From positions 248,001 through 312,000 of the forward strand of contig WJXW01000018.1 of the NCBI GenBank assembly GCA_015832175.1: a stretch of 64,000 bases of DNA, given 5' to 3'. This DNA is from Paraphaeosphaeria minitans (Eukaryota; Ascomycota; Dothideomycetes; Pleosporales; Didymosphaeriaceae). Both the position numbers and the translations under genes were made by a program. This document shows positions 20,379 to 31,099 of this stretch, piece after piece (the stretch's first letter is position 1; the number at the start of each line of letters is the position of its first letter). The notes below the pieces were generated by a model. That model had not been told where the DNA came from. It searched no databases and was given only the letters and a program-made list of their open reading frames with translations.

Positions 20379-22943
20379 TCACCTCCACCAGAATACCGAG
20401 CAAGAGCCGTCGCTGTTCAACACTCGCCTCATGCTGTTGTCGCCCAGCGTTTGCTTCCGTCCAAACCGATCCGTCAGCAAAGCAGACAGCTTCTCCGAGA
20501 TCGGTCCCATTTCTGCCTTGGATACTGGGATGGGCGGACTGAGCGTGTTGGAGTCTCCTTGCAACAGGGCGTAGATGCTGGTCTTGGCCCGGCCCATCAT
20601 GCGATGGTGAATGTCGCGGAGCGTGTCGCACAGAGGCCACAGGATGTCGAGGTAGCGAGCTGCTATGGGCTCCGTGGCACGGCAACTTTCGAGCATGTCC
20701 ATGCAGGCTTTGCTGTACGCGAGGTCGTTCTCAACAGTGTCGGCCTGGCCTTCGAGGAACTTGGCCGTGGCGCTGTAGAGGAGGACGATGCACGCCGTGA
20801 AAGCCCAGTAGATGATCAACCAGCAGCGCTTTGCCAAGGTGCCGTCGAACGAGATGAGCCGCAAGATCCGCGCAACCTGCTGACCTGCCAGGGCGCACTC
20901 GTTTCGATACCTCTTCGCGTCTTCGATGGAGAGGTTGAGATCCCATGCGGCGCCATCCGTAAGCTGCATCTCGGCCGTTGCGACCAGCAGCTGGCGATAC
21001 AGCAACATCACCGTACCGAAATACATGATCTAAGAGCAGGTTAGTAGAAGACGAGCACGTGGCATCAGCGTTACTTGCATGCACCATCAATATCGCTCGC
21101 CTCTGGTACAGTGTCATGGGCGGTGGGTTGGGCGACGTCAACGAACCGATGCTCAGCATCTGCGGAACTTCGGAGCGCCACCTCTCAAGCTGATCGGCAA
21201 GAGTCTGGATCGTGTCTCTGGTGACCATTTCTGGAGAGGAAAGCGCTTTGGAGATATCGGCCGCGACGAGTCCGATCCTGCTTGTCTGCACATGGATCTG
21301 CTCATCAAGGGTCAACCCCACGGAAGAGGCCGGGCAAGCCAGCTGGTACATGTCAGTTCGGGGATCAACGGCCGCGCCTTCGTCGTCTTCCACGTACGGC
21401 TACATCTTGTGATGTGACTTCGGAGGCGTAGCCAAGAGTATAGGAGAGCCAGCAGTCCATGAAGATCAAACTACGGAACAGTCGCCGCCAGTTGGCATCG
21501 GCTGCCGCGTCGCTGGTCTCTTTCGCCAGGGCTGGATATTTCCAGCGGGCGATCTGCAGTGCCGCCACTAGAGCAAGGTGAGCACCTTCCAACCAACACC
21601 GCCAACCAGCACATCTTACCTAGCACGTATCGCGCACTCATGTGCTCCTCCAGCAGCGCGTAAAACGCCGTCGCCAGCAGAAGACGCATGGTGCGCAAGT
21701 AGTCCAATCGCGCAGTCTTCTCGTTGAAGCACAGGGTACCGGAAGCGTAGAGCACGCGTCGGATTCGATCGGGGAAGCAGTCCATGTCATAGTGGGCGCC
21801 CATGGCTGCAACGGTGAAGCATTCGGCCAGCGTCATGGCGTCGACCGGCTGCTGCGGTCTGTAGATGCGGTCCAGGATCTCGTCCACCTGTGCATAGGTC
21901 CACATGTAGAGTAGCGATCCCGTGCCTTGGACGAAAGCATACATGGCTTTCCTGACGAGCTGTTCGGATGGTAGGTGTCGCGCGTCGTACGGCCAGACGC
22001 CTTGACCCAGGATCTCGCCTCGGAGGGATACGAGCTCGCTGAAAGCCAGCGTGAGGGCATTGTGGCAAACTTCGGCTTCCATGCCCAGAGACGTTGCGGG
22101 AGAAGTGAGCGAGGTCGGGGGGCTTTCCGATGAAGCTGACGGACTGGCCCTCGAATAATCATGGTGTGGCGTACACGAGGATGAAGTCGTCGTTCGACTC
22201 TGGCTTGGGCGTGTTGATGATGAGGATCCTTTGCTCGGCGTCTGGTGCTGACTCCTGAACCCAATCAAGTAGGCCTGATGCTTGCGCCAGCTTTCCGTCC
22301 TCTTGTACTCGTCCATTTGAGCCTCGTACTCTTGCATGGCACGTGCAGCGTAGCTCTCCCAAATTCGCTTTTGCTCCGGAGGAAGGTGCTGCCATCGTCT
22401 ACCCACTTCTCTTGCAATGTCTACAAAGGACAGGATGCTAATGTCGGGCTCTGTGCGGAGGTGGTCGGCAAAGTTCACATCTACATATGATTAAGCTACG
22501 GCTGGGGTTTCACCGACGAATAATTGCATACAGGCTGTCTTAGGCTTCTTCGGCGCGTGGCTGTCGGGGCGTGGATGGCGTCGATACCTCCTCTTCTCCC
22601 GCGGTGGTGGAGTCAGAGTCTGTCTGGTCAAGGTTTCAAGGGCCGAGGTCGAAAGCGCAGGCTGGTCGGAAGCATTGCTCTCGTCCAGAGCCAGCGTGGA
22701 TGGCAGGCCTCGAAACGTTGCAATCTCGCGCTGCAGGGCCCGCCGATGTCCAAGTTTGAAGTTCAATGCGGTCAGGTCTTCCTCGGTGATGTCGAGCACA
22801 GTCTCCCAGTTGTGGAAACCATTCTCGGAGAGGGCATGCAGGTAGGAAGTCAAACCCAGACGTTTTAAGACGTCCGGGAGCATAGGAAGGGATGGGGAAG
22901 GGATCGACATGGACGCTGGTGTAGCGTGAAGCCACGGGGGCAT
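20379..22943 (-). CDS. SAM + HMG-box protein with fungal transcription-factor (MHR-like) region
   Basis: Five exons were assembled: 22943-22514, 22480-21620, 21567-21398, 21342-21079 and 20651-type end, i.e. 21029-20379. The joined frame is 791 residues with no internal stop. Residues about 20-80 form a SAM domain (VLKRLGLTSYLHALSENGF, ITEEDLTALNFKLGHRRAL). Residues about 130-205 form an HMG box (PKKPKTACMQLF, ISILSFVDIAREVGRRWQ, LPPEQKRIWESYAARAM). The rest resembles the middle homology region of zinc-cluster regulators (SYTLGYASEVTSQD, IHVQTSRIGLVAADISKAL, MVHIMYFGTVMLLYRQLL), but there is no Zn2Cys6 motif. It is probably a nuclear DNA-binding regulator. The first intron is only 33 nt as inferred and should be treated as uncertain. 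The fourth uses a GC donor (21078-21030). The start may instead be the Met at residue 12. Confidence 0.8.
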
Positions 22944-24583
22944 GCAGCGTAGATATGTGAGGGTGGGCCAGACATGGTGTGGTGCACGGGACCCTACATG
23001 GGAGGAGGCATGGAAGAGGACCAGAAGAAGCGCACATTAGTAGGATGGGCTGATGTCGACGGTCCAAGGGACAGTCTAGACCCGCGCCATGCAGCGCCAA
23101 GCTTCCGCTACCAAAAGCTTGACCTGGTAGCGCGCACATTCTGGCCGGGCCCGTGAATTGACGCAGCACGTCGACATAGCATCCAGCATCAGCATCCAGC
23201 AACAGCATCCACCATCCGGCATCCAGTATCCAGCGTCCAGCATCGACAACCACGGCGTTTGCGTCGCCGCAGCCAGCGTCCACACACGCATCCCATTTCC
23301 TCCTGTCGCGTGCTTCGCCGATGGCCTTTCGGGCGGCGGTCCGGATCCACGCTTGACCGCTGCAAGGTACCTACATAGTACATGCACGCCCGCCAGCTGC
23401 CAACACCGCCCGGCCCAGCCTGGCTTGCTCAGACGTGTTCGCGCACTACCGCATGCGGTCAGGCAGTTTTTAGTTGGGGTTCGGGCGCCGCGGTCCGTCA
23501 AACCCACGCTCAGGATACCGTACCGTTGCCATCCATGATCCACCCCATTGCCCCGACCCCACCACGACTCCGCGATCTCGAGGAAACGGCCCCACCGCGT
23601 CACGATGGCAGGGCTTCACATGGCTGCGACACCCTCACGGTCAACTGCCAACGCGGCCGAGATCTTGTTTGGTGGGGCTCGATCGGACACCCTGAGTCAA
23701 CGTCGCCTCCACACAGGACCCCATGGAAGAACGACCCATGTCGATGCGATTTGCAATTCAGAAGCTGGCGAATACCGAATTCGAGCCCTTTGTGGTGCTA
23801 GCCTGTTTCAGCCACCATGGGAAATTCCCATGCTAGCCGCTCCATGGCATTCACTCATAAGCAGGCCGACAGAAGGAAGACCGCGAGTCCAGACCGGTTC
23901 CTTGCTTAGAAACTGACGGCGCGCTGAGCGGGCTAGACGGAGGTTTTGCGCCTGGCGCACAACGCAGCCTTGCTTGCCGAGTTGGCCTCTCCATGTGCTG
24001 CCCACAACGCAGCCGGGCTGCCGTGATCCGAGAAACAACAGCCTAATAATCACTCGATTTGCAGCCTGTCATGAATTCGCTTGCGTCCACGCCTCCCCCA
24101 CCAACAGCTTGGCAATGTGCCATCACGTTAACTAACTGCATGAGTATTTTCATGACGCCCTAGCCTATTATTCTGGGCCACCGTGGCATTCCAGTGTCTG
24201 TACCTGGCGACTAGCGACGCGTTCTGCTGCCGAACCAATCACAATGTGCATGGACTGCACAAATACTGTGGCTGACCTATTTGGATCAACACCATACCTA
24301 TCTGGCATTGCAGAGATAATTGGTTAACACCCTTGTTTCATCTGTTTGTTCTGCAACTTCTTACACTGCCGTGAACAGCAACAACTATGGCAACAATTCC
24401 GGCAATGATTATAACAGAATTTACAGCAACAATTGCAGCAACAAATGTAGCAACTTTAACGCCGGAAACCAAACATCGATTCCAGTACGACGAAGCGTTG
24501 TTCGTTTCCAAAAGCGGCATCCAAGAGCAATGGATAGGAAGTATGGATGATGGTTGGTCGTTGAAATTTGTCGGATGCACCTG
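22944..24583. other. Intergenic region, 1.6 kb
   Basis: It contains a CAGCATC-type degenerate repeat (about 23175-23243), an AAGGTACCTA variant of the recurrent palindrome (23364-23373) and a CAACAA/GCAACA run near 24380-24460. Open frames here have no protein-like features. Confidence 0.6.
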
Positions 24584-26011
24584 TCATACCTTGCCATGCC
24601 AGCTGACAAACTTGTCCTGAAGGAACTCTTCTACACCCCACTTCCCATTCTGCCGACCAAATCCAGATCCCTTGACCCCGCCCTGGCTCGCTGTCGGGCT
24701 CGTGTACACGCTGATGCTGTTGATATGGACCTGCCCATACTCCAGCTCTCGCGACATCTTTAGAGCACGTTCCATATTGGTCGACCATATGGTAGCGTTC
24801 AGACCGTAGGCAGACCGATTCGCTAGCTTTATGGCAGCATCGTCCGAGGACACGATGAATAGCGAGGCGGATGGACCGAACGTCTCTTCGTCGACGATAC
24901 GGGAGGTCGAGGGGTTCAGGACGATGGTCGGTCGGAGTCTGATGTCTGATTCGGACGGACCGCCCATGAGGAAGTGTTCACCTGCGCTCTCTGCGTCGCG
25001 AAGCACATCGTTTGCATGCTTCCCGACCAAAGGGCTGACTGCACAGCCCGCGTGGCTGCCGGCGCTTTCCATTGCTTTGATAAGCAGCTGCTGAAATCTC
25101 TCCGCCACAGCTGCGTGCACGATAATGCGCTCTGTCGAGAAGCAGATCTGACCATGGTTGACGACCGCTCCCATCGCGGCAAGCTTCGCGGCTTCTTCGA
25201 GATCTGCATCGTCCAGCACAATCGCCGGGCCTTTCCCGCCCAGCTCCATCAATACAGGCTTCAGGTGTTTTGCAGCTACTTGCCCGATGATCCTTCCCAC
25301 TGCAGCACTCCCGATGAACTCGACTTTTCGAATCGCCTCATGCGCAATGATGGCCTCCGTCACCTCAGCTGCGTCCTCTCTCCTCGTTTGTATCTGATTC
25401 AGCACGCCCTTGGGCAAGCCCGACTCAACGAATGCCCGCGTGATCATATAATGTGTCAAGGGACTTAACTCGCTCGCCTTGAACACCACGGTACACCCGG
25501 CTGCGATCGCACTGGCAACACCCCTCGTTGCCAGGATCAACGCTGCATTCCAGGGCGCAATGCACAAGACCGGGCCCACAGGCTCCTTGAACACAAAGCC
25601 CATAGCGCCCGGCTTCTCCAACTGCGGAATCGTGCCATTGACACTACTGATGACGGCAGCTATCTCTCGCAGGTACCGACATGCCAGCTCGACATTCTGC
25701 TTGGCCCAGGCTTCCTCGCACGACGTCTCGATCATCTGACTCTTGATAAAGGTATCAGCGTTCTCCTCGTAGTGAGCGACGACTCTGAGGATGAGCTCGC
25801 GGCGTGTAACGTGGTTGGTGCCGCGCCATGATCTGAACGCTGCCTTGGACGAGGCGACCGCGCGGAGGGCTTCTGCGGTGGTTGCAGAGACGCCCTGGTG
25901 GACGGTCTTCCCGGTTGAGCCTTGGACTACGGGGAATGTGGCGAGTGGCTCGCGCAGGGCTTCGCCGTCTATCCAGAGCGGGACAATGTAGTCATCCGAG
26001 GGTGAAGACAT
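24584..26011 (-). CDS. Aldehyde dehydrogenase, salicylaldehyde/vanillin-dehydrogenase-like
   Basis: A single exon of 475 residues covers the whole NAD(P)-dependent aldehyde dehydrogenase fold. Visible motifs are GPVLCIAPWNAALIL and VVFKASELSP (cofactor binding), FIGSAAVGRIIG (Rossmann turn), LMELGGKGP with the general-base Glu near residue 255, NHGQICFSTERI with the catalytic Cys near residue 288, and EETFGPSASLF with the cofactor-binding Glu. The spacing is that of bacterial and fungal enzymes oxidising aromatic or short aldehydes to acids. The true substrate is unknown. There is no targeting peptide and the C-terminus WHGKV is not a peroxisomal signal, so the protein is probably cytosolic. 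It is transcribed divergently from the amylase gene across 1.7 kb, which gives no strong functional link. Confidence 0.95.
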   Translation of the reverse strand: MSSPSDDYIVPLWIDGEALREPLATFPVVQGSTGKTVHQGVSATTAEALRAVASSKAAFRSWRGTNHVTRRELILRVVAHYEENADTFIKSQMIETSCEEAWAKQNVELACRYLREIAAVISSVNGTIPQLEKPGAMGFVFKEPVGPVLCIAPWNAALILATRGVASAIAAGCTVVFKASELSPLTHYMITRAFVESGLPKGVLNQIQTRREDAAEVTEAIIAHEAIRKVEFIGSAAVGRIIGQVAAKHLKPVLMELGGKGPAIVLDDADLEEAAKLAAMGAVVNHGQICFSTERIIVHAAVAERFQQLLIKAMESAGSHAGCAVSPLVGKHANDVLRDAESAGEHFLMGGPSESDIRLRPTIVLNPSTSRIVDEETFGPSASLFIVSSDDAAIKLANRSAYGLNATIWSTNMERALKMSRELEYGQVHINSISVYTSPTASQGGVKGSGFGRQNGKWGVEEFLQDKFVSWHGKV

Positions 26012-27736
26012 GGTGGGTGACAGTGCAAGGGGTGGTGATTATATTCGTGTTGCTCGGAAGGAGTAGGTGTAGAGCTGAGCACCTTGGAATGCGATGTTTA
26101 GGTACTTCGCCGTACCTACCTACCTCGTGCCGACAAGGCTGCGGGATCCTTGGTGGGGTCGCGATGCCCCCTTCAGCGAACCACGAGCGAGAAGCGCCGC
26201 GGAGGTTCAACGACGGCGGGCATTTTCGGCAGTTCTCACGATTAGGTAGGTACTGAACACGCATACCTACCTACCTACCTACCTACGAAGTCGCAAGTGT
26301 TCCTTCCAATCCATTCCCGCTGTTATGTCCGGGCTGCTCACAAGCCACAGAGATCGCTCGATGGCATCGCAGCTTCATTCCTCCTCCACGACCTCGCTTT
26401 TTGTCCTCTGTGGCCTCGTAAACTAGATCTGTAACAGAACGTGGCATGTTAGGCAATGCGCCCTACACGTAGGTTTCAACCAGTGCCTTTTAGGTTGGAT
26501 TGTGTCGGAAATCCTAGGAAAGGCGCATGTATGGTTTAAAGCGACAGCCTTTGCCCGAAGAATTGTAGGAGCTGGCAGTGAAAAATAGGCTTAAAAGGTG
26601 CGGCATGTGACTTACTGTTACCTACGTGTGTAGGCGGGGGGGATGTGGGATCTGGTCGATATGAAGATGACCAGCTAGACCATCCATCACCGAAGAATTT
26701 GCGTGTCCCTCTGAGCTCGTCACCGACTGCAGACCAGCCAAGTGCAAACGCCATGTATGTGGCCGTTCTGGGTGCTTGCAGTAGGTACGGTACGCCCAAC
26801 GTCTAGCCGGAGGCATCATAGATAGGTAGGTACCGAATCAGGGACCTGCTCACTTTGAGCAGCTGGCATCTTGGAATGCAGTCTCCCAGGCGCTTCGTTT
26901 CAGATATCGACATCTCGAAGCGAAACACTGGCGCGCGTCTTTCAACCGACGCTTCCGACATCACCTTAGCCTGCCTCAACGTATTTTGACGTTATCATTG
27001 CAGGTGTTAGGTACCTACCAGCGTGCGTGGGGTTACGACGACCACGGAAAAACTTCAATGCAGGCATATCTAGTGGAACTCACACATTTTCAATGGTCTT
27101 TGGTTGCGCCATGTTTCCCCGACGATGAGCAGCACATGTCAAAGCGCTCTCCGACAACGATTCGAGAACAGTCTCGACCGTACGTTGATCACAAAGACCG
27201 CCAGATCAAAAGCTGGCGATCAGTTATACCTAGTCATGCCCGGTGGAGTAGACTACTGTCAGCTTCGACGTCCGCGAGACGACAAGTCATCCAAGCCTAG
27301 CATGAGATGCCGCAGCGTCCGCATATTGCCGCCGCACGTTGATTGCACGAGCCTGCTCTCAGCTCGTCATTCCCTCGTCGCGATACCGGTATGCCGGGAG
27401 GCGGGAGCTAATTTAGCAATCTGGCACTGCATTGCCGCGTGGTGCATCACATGTTGGTCGAGCGAGATCTTTCACTCGCGCGCTGGCGCACAAGGCGAAG
27501 GGCTTTGCACGTGAATATCTAGGTACCTAAGATGAAGCAAGGGACAGATTGCGAAGCAGATCTTTAGGCCAAGTACGAAGACGGGGTTAAAAGCGAATCA
27601 TCACTGCACAAGTACTTGCGTAGAGCGGTAGAAGCGCGAGAGTATATTTGAGCGTTTTATACTCAAGTCGTGCTGACGAGGAGGACCACCGCCTCTTCAA
27701 TTTTTTACCCTCTGTCAACCCACCTTTGCCGGAAAT
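26012..27736. other. Divergent intergenic region, aldehyde dehydrogenase/amylase
   Basis: About 1.7 kb with CCTA/TAGG tetranucleotide tracts (26105-26135, 26245-26287, 26820-26832) and two exact TAGGTACCTA palindromes (27008-27017 and 27520-27529). A TATA-like GTATATTT lies about 95 nt before the amylase ATG. No gene is supported. Confidence 0.6.
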
Positions 27737-29611
27737 ATGCGAATTTTGATCACTGCGGCGGTTGCGTCGCTTCTACAGACCTGTCTCGCGGCGAATGCGG
27801 CGGATTGGCGGTCGAGGACTATCTATCAGGTCTTCACGGATCGGTAAGTTCAATCTTGCATTCTATTAGGGTCCAGCAAATGCGTGGTTAGAATCACGAG
27901 GGTACGCCACTCGTATTTATAGCTTTCACCGCATTGCTCCATCTCGAAGCTCTGCAGGCACTACCAGAGGACAAAAGCTAGTATTTGGTATTTATACAGC
28001 ATCTGACCCACGACAGCTTTGCACGAACGGATGGCAACACAACCGCTCCTTGCAATGTCGCGAACAACTTGTACTGTGGTGGTACCTGGAAAGGCCTGGA
28101 GAAGAAGCTCGACTACATCAAGAACATGGGCTTCACAGCAGTAAGTCATTTTTGACGCCATTTACGTCAAGCTCACACTGACCGCGAATGACAGGTATGG
28201 ATATCACCCATCACAGCACAGGTGGCCAATGCCTACCACGGCTACTATCAGAACGACCTCTACTCACTCAATCCAAATTTCGGTACGGCGCACGACCTGC
28301 GGTCCCTAGCAGCAGCGCTGCATTCAAAAGGCATGTACCTCATGGTCGACATCGTGCCCAACCACATGGCCTTCGCCGGCTGCCCTGACAAAATCGACTA
28401 TCGGCGCTTAAAGACCCTCAACCACCCTGATAAATTCCACAGCTACTGTCCCATCAAGGATACTGGGAACCAGACCGAGCTCGAAGACTGCTGGCTCGGC
28501 GACTGCAACATGGCTATGCCCGACATCAAGACTGAGGACCCGCAAATCGCAGGCAAAATGAACACCTGGATCAAGTGGCTAGTGTCCGCTCACAACATCG
28601 ACGGGCTCCGCATCGACAGCGTCAAGAACGTGAACAAGGCCTTCTTCCCCCCGTTCTGCCGCGCCGCAGGCGTCTTCTGCATGGGTGAGGTGTCGGAGGG
28701 CCGCGCAGACTACACGTACTCGTACCAGGAGCAGATGGACTCTGTGCTGGACTACCCGCTATACTACGCCATTACCCGCGTGTTCCAGCAGAAAAGCAAC
28801 ATGTCGGACCTCGTCGTGGCGTTGGCGGCGTGCACGGAGAACCAGGAGACGGGGTGCAAAGACTCGACGCTGCTGGGGACGTTCTTCGAGAACCACGACA
28901 ATCTGCGGTTTGCAAACGTCACGCAGGATCTCAGCCTCGTGAAGAACGCGCTGGCTTTTACGATGCTGGGCGATGGCATCCCGATCGTGTATCAAGGCCA
29001 AGAGCAGCACTTCGCTGGCGGCGACGATCCTTGGTGCCGCGAGGCGCTGTGGTCATCCCAGTAAGTCCTGCCCTTCCGCTACCTACCTACTTACCACGAC
29101 GTTGACGCTGCGTAGATTCAACACCACATCTCCCCTCTACAAATACACCGCCCTCCTCAACAACATCCGCAACCACGTCATCTCCCACAGCAGCAGCTCC
29201 TCCCGTCACCGCAACCACCACGGCTACGCTGTCTCCGGGAGCGCTCCATACCTCGCCTACCAGACCCGCGTCCTCGCCTACACTGCGACGGAGATGCAGC
29301 TCCGTAAAGGCGAGGTTCGCACCGTGCTGAGCACCCAAGGAGAGCAGTCGCCGTCGTGGACGCTCAAGACGCAGGGCATGGAATTTGACACGGGGAAGAC
29401 GGTGCTCGACGTGCTGAGCTGCACCAGGTACGCGGTGAATTGGAATGGCGAGGTTGACGTCAATATGCGGGCTGGTGGACCGGTTGTGCTTGTTGAAGAA
29501 GACGTGCTGCGTGGTAGCGATTTGTGTACGTGCGAGCGGGGCGGCGGGTCCCGAGGGTATGTAGGTATCGAAACTGTGGGTGGTGGAGAGTGGGGTCCGC
29601 ATGGGTCGTAG
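27737..29611 (+). CDS. Secreted GH13 alpha-amylase-like enzyme
   Basis: Exons 27737-27843, 28017-28140, 28195-29060 and 29116-29611 give 530 residues (introns 173, 54 and 55 nt). Residues 1-21 are a signal peptide ([21 protein letters not shown]), followed by [18 protein letters not shown] as in fungal alpha-amylases. GH13 conserved regions are DIVPNHMAF (I), [10 protein letters not shown] with the nucleophile Asp near residue 216 (II), FCMGEVSEG with the acid Glu near 242 (III) and [10 protein letters not shown] with the third Asp near 312 (IV). Family enzymes normally read KH in region II and HDNPRF in region IV, so KN and HDNLRF are departures. There is no starch-binding CBM20. The C-terminus is Gly-rich. 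An alternative splice at about 29570 could replace the last residues with a hydrophobic tail (see findings). Probable role: extracellular or wall-bound alpha-glucan hydrolysis or transglycosylation. Confidence 0.9.
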
Positions 29612-31099
29612 CATGTCCTGTGGAAGGGGTTTTGCATGAAAGGAGCAGAGGGAACACAGTTTTCGGGCTGGGACAGTTTGTTTGGCTTTTTCGAGTGGCA
29701 TTTGTGGGGGACAGTATTGGCGATTTCATGGTTGATCTTCGAGAGTAGGAAGGGCGGCTGCTCTGCCTGTGCCTGATCAGCATCGATCGAGCCACATCCC
29801 ACCTGAACTCATTCTGCCCTTGCGATCAGCCAACCTGTTGAGAATCGAAGAAATCCGACACCCTTTGGCGATGTAGCCTTTGCGGGTTGTTAGCACGTGC
29901 AGTTAGATAGCTTGAGGGTGCATCGTGGGAGATGATACAATCTGACGAGAGTTGGCAATGCCACGAGCCGGGCGTTGTCCGTGCCGTAGCATTCTTTGAG
30001 GTAGCATCGCCACGGTGATCATTCAGGGCCAGTATATGACCAAATCGATCAAAGGATAGCGTGTAAAGTCTAGCAAACCGCATTGTGCCCGAACTTCACC
30101 AGGATTTATAGCCTCGAACTTACCAAAAACTCCGAGACAAGGTTAACTTAGTCATCAGAGACGCGCTGCGGTAATGTCGAAAAGTATGTCTAAATCCGTA
30201 CACTCACCTTAATCGGTTATTACCTGATTTATCAAGAAACCGTCTTTCAGAAAGGTTGCCATTCCCCTGTCTTTCGGAACACATCAAATAGCAGCAATAT
30301 CTACGTGACTTACCCCTTTGTCCTGCGAGGGTTAATCATATACGAGAACCCCCCATATGCGCCATTCGAACCCTGAGAGTAGGTACCTATGAGCAGCAGC
30401 TCAGTGCTCCCAACGAAGCGTGCAGTACGGAGCGTACTCCGTAGCGTACAGTGTAGGTATTGTATTGGTCCGGACGTAGATACAGGCATAGCGGCCCGTA
30501 CAAGGCACCGTACGTAGTATTTCTTTTTTTTTTTGACTAAGTACACATGCACCGGGTAGCTCAGGTTTCACCAACAAGCACCGTCGTGTATCTATAGTGC
30601 ACTCGTAATACGCACTTCCCAGATCCCCTCTGGCCGCACACAGCACGACACGACACGACACCACACATCACACCACATCACCCCAGCCAAGCGCAGCACG
30701 CATACAAAATGCTACACTACGAATGCATTGATTACACGCTCTATCCCCGGTGGGTACTCGCTCCCTTTATCCCTTTCTCCCTTCTCCCTTCTCCCTTCCG
30801 GCTCCGCCACGAGCACACATGATCTACATCTACAGACTTTAATTAACAGCTCGGATCTACCTCCAAAAAAAGGACAGATGGGACGCAATGGAAACAGAGA
30901 TTACATCCGTCTACGCCACAATCGCCAGCAAAGACGAACGAAGCAAGGAAAAAGGACACGGACTGGTGCTACTGTGGTGTGACAACAAAAAGAGCAAGAG
31001 AGACGCCATCCGCAATGCAACAAGACTCAACTCAACTCAACCCAACCCAACACACTTTCCTCACCTCTCCCTTCGCCCGACATCCCGCAAACCTCCCCC
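29612..31099. other. Convergent intergenic region, amylase/phospholipase D
   Basis: About 1.5 kb. It holds one TAGGTACCTA palindrome (30380-30389), a CACGACA/CACCACA run near 30650, a poly-T tract near 30523-30533 and an AACTCAACCC run near 31028. No supported gene. Confidence 0.6.

Noticed and set aside
20731..21393. Alternative minus-strand frame across the GC-AG intron of the SAM/HMG factor
   Set aside because: Its second half becomes Arg/His-rich nonsense, while the spliced frame gives a typical regulator sequence.
30340..30375. B-box-like ATTCGAACCC
   Set aside because: No matching A box, D-arm or anticodon stem in the preceding 60 nt.
30711..30820. 36-codon frame after a CACCACA run near 30711
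   Set aside because: No family features. The sequence falls in a convergent 3' region and the frame ends in CT-rich repeats.
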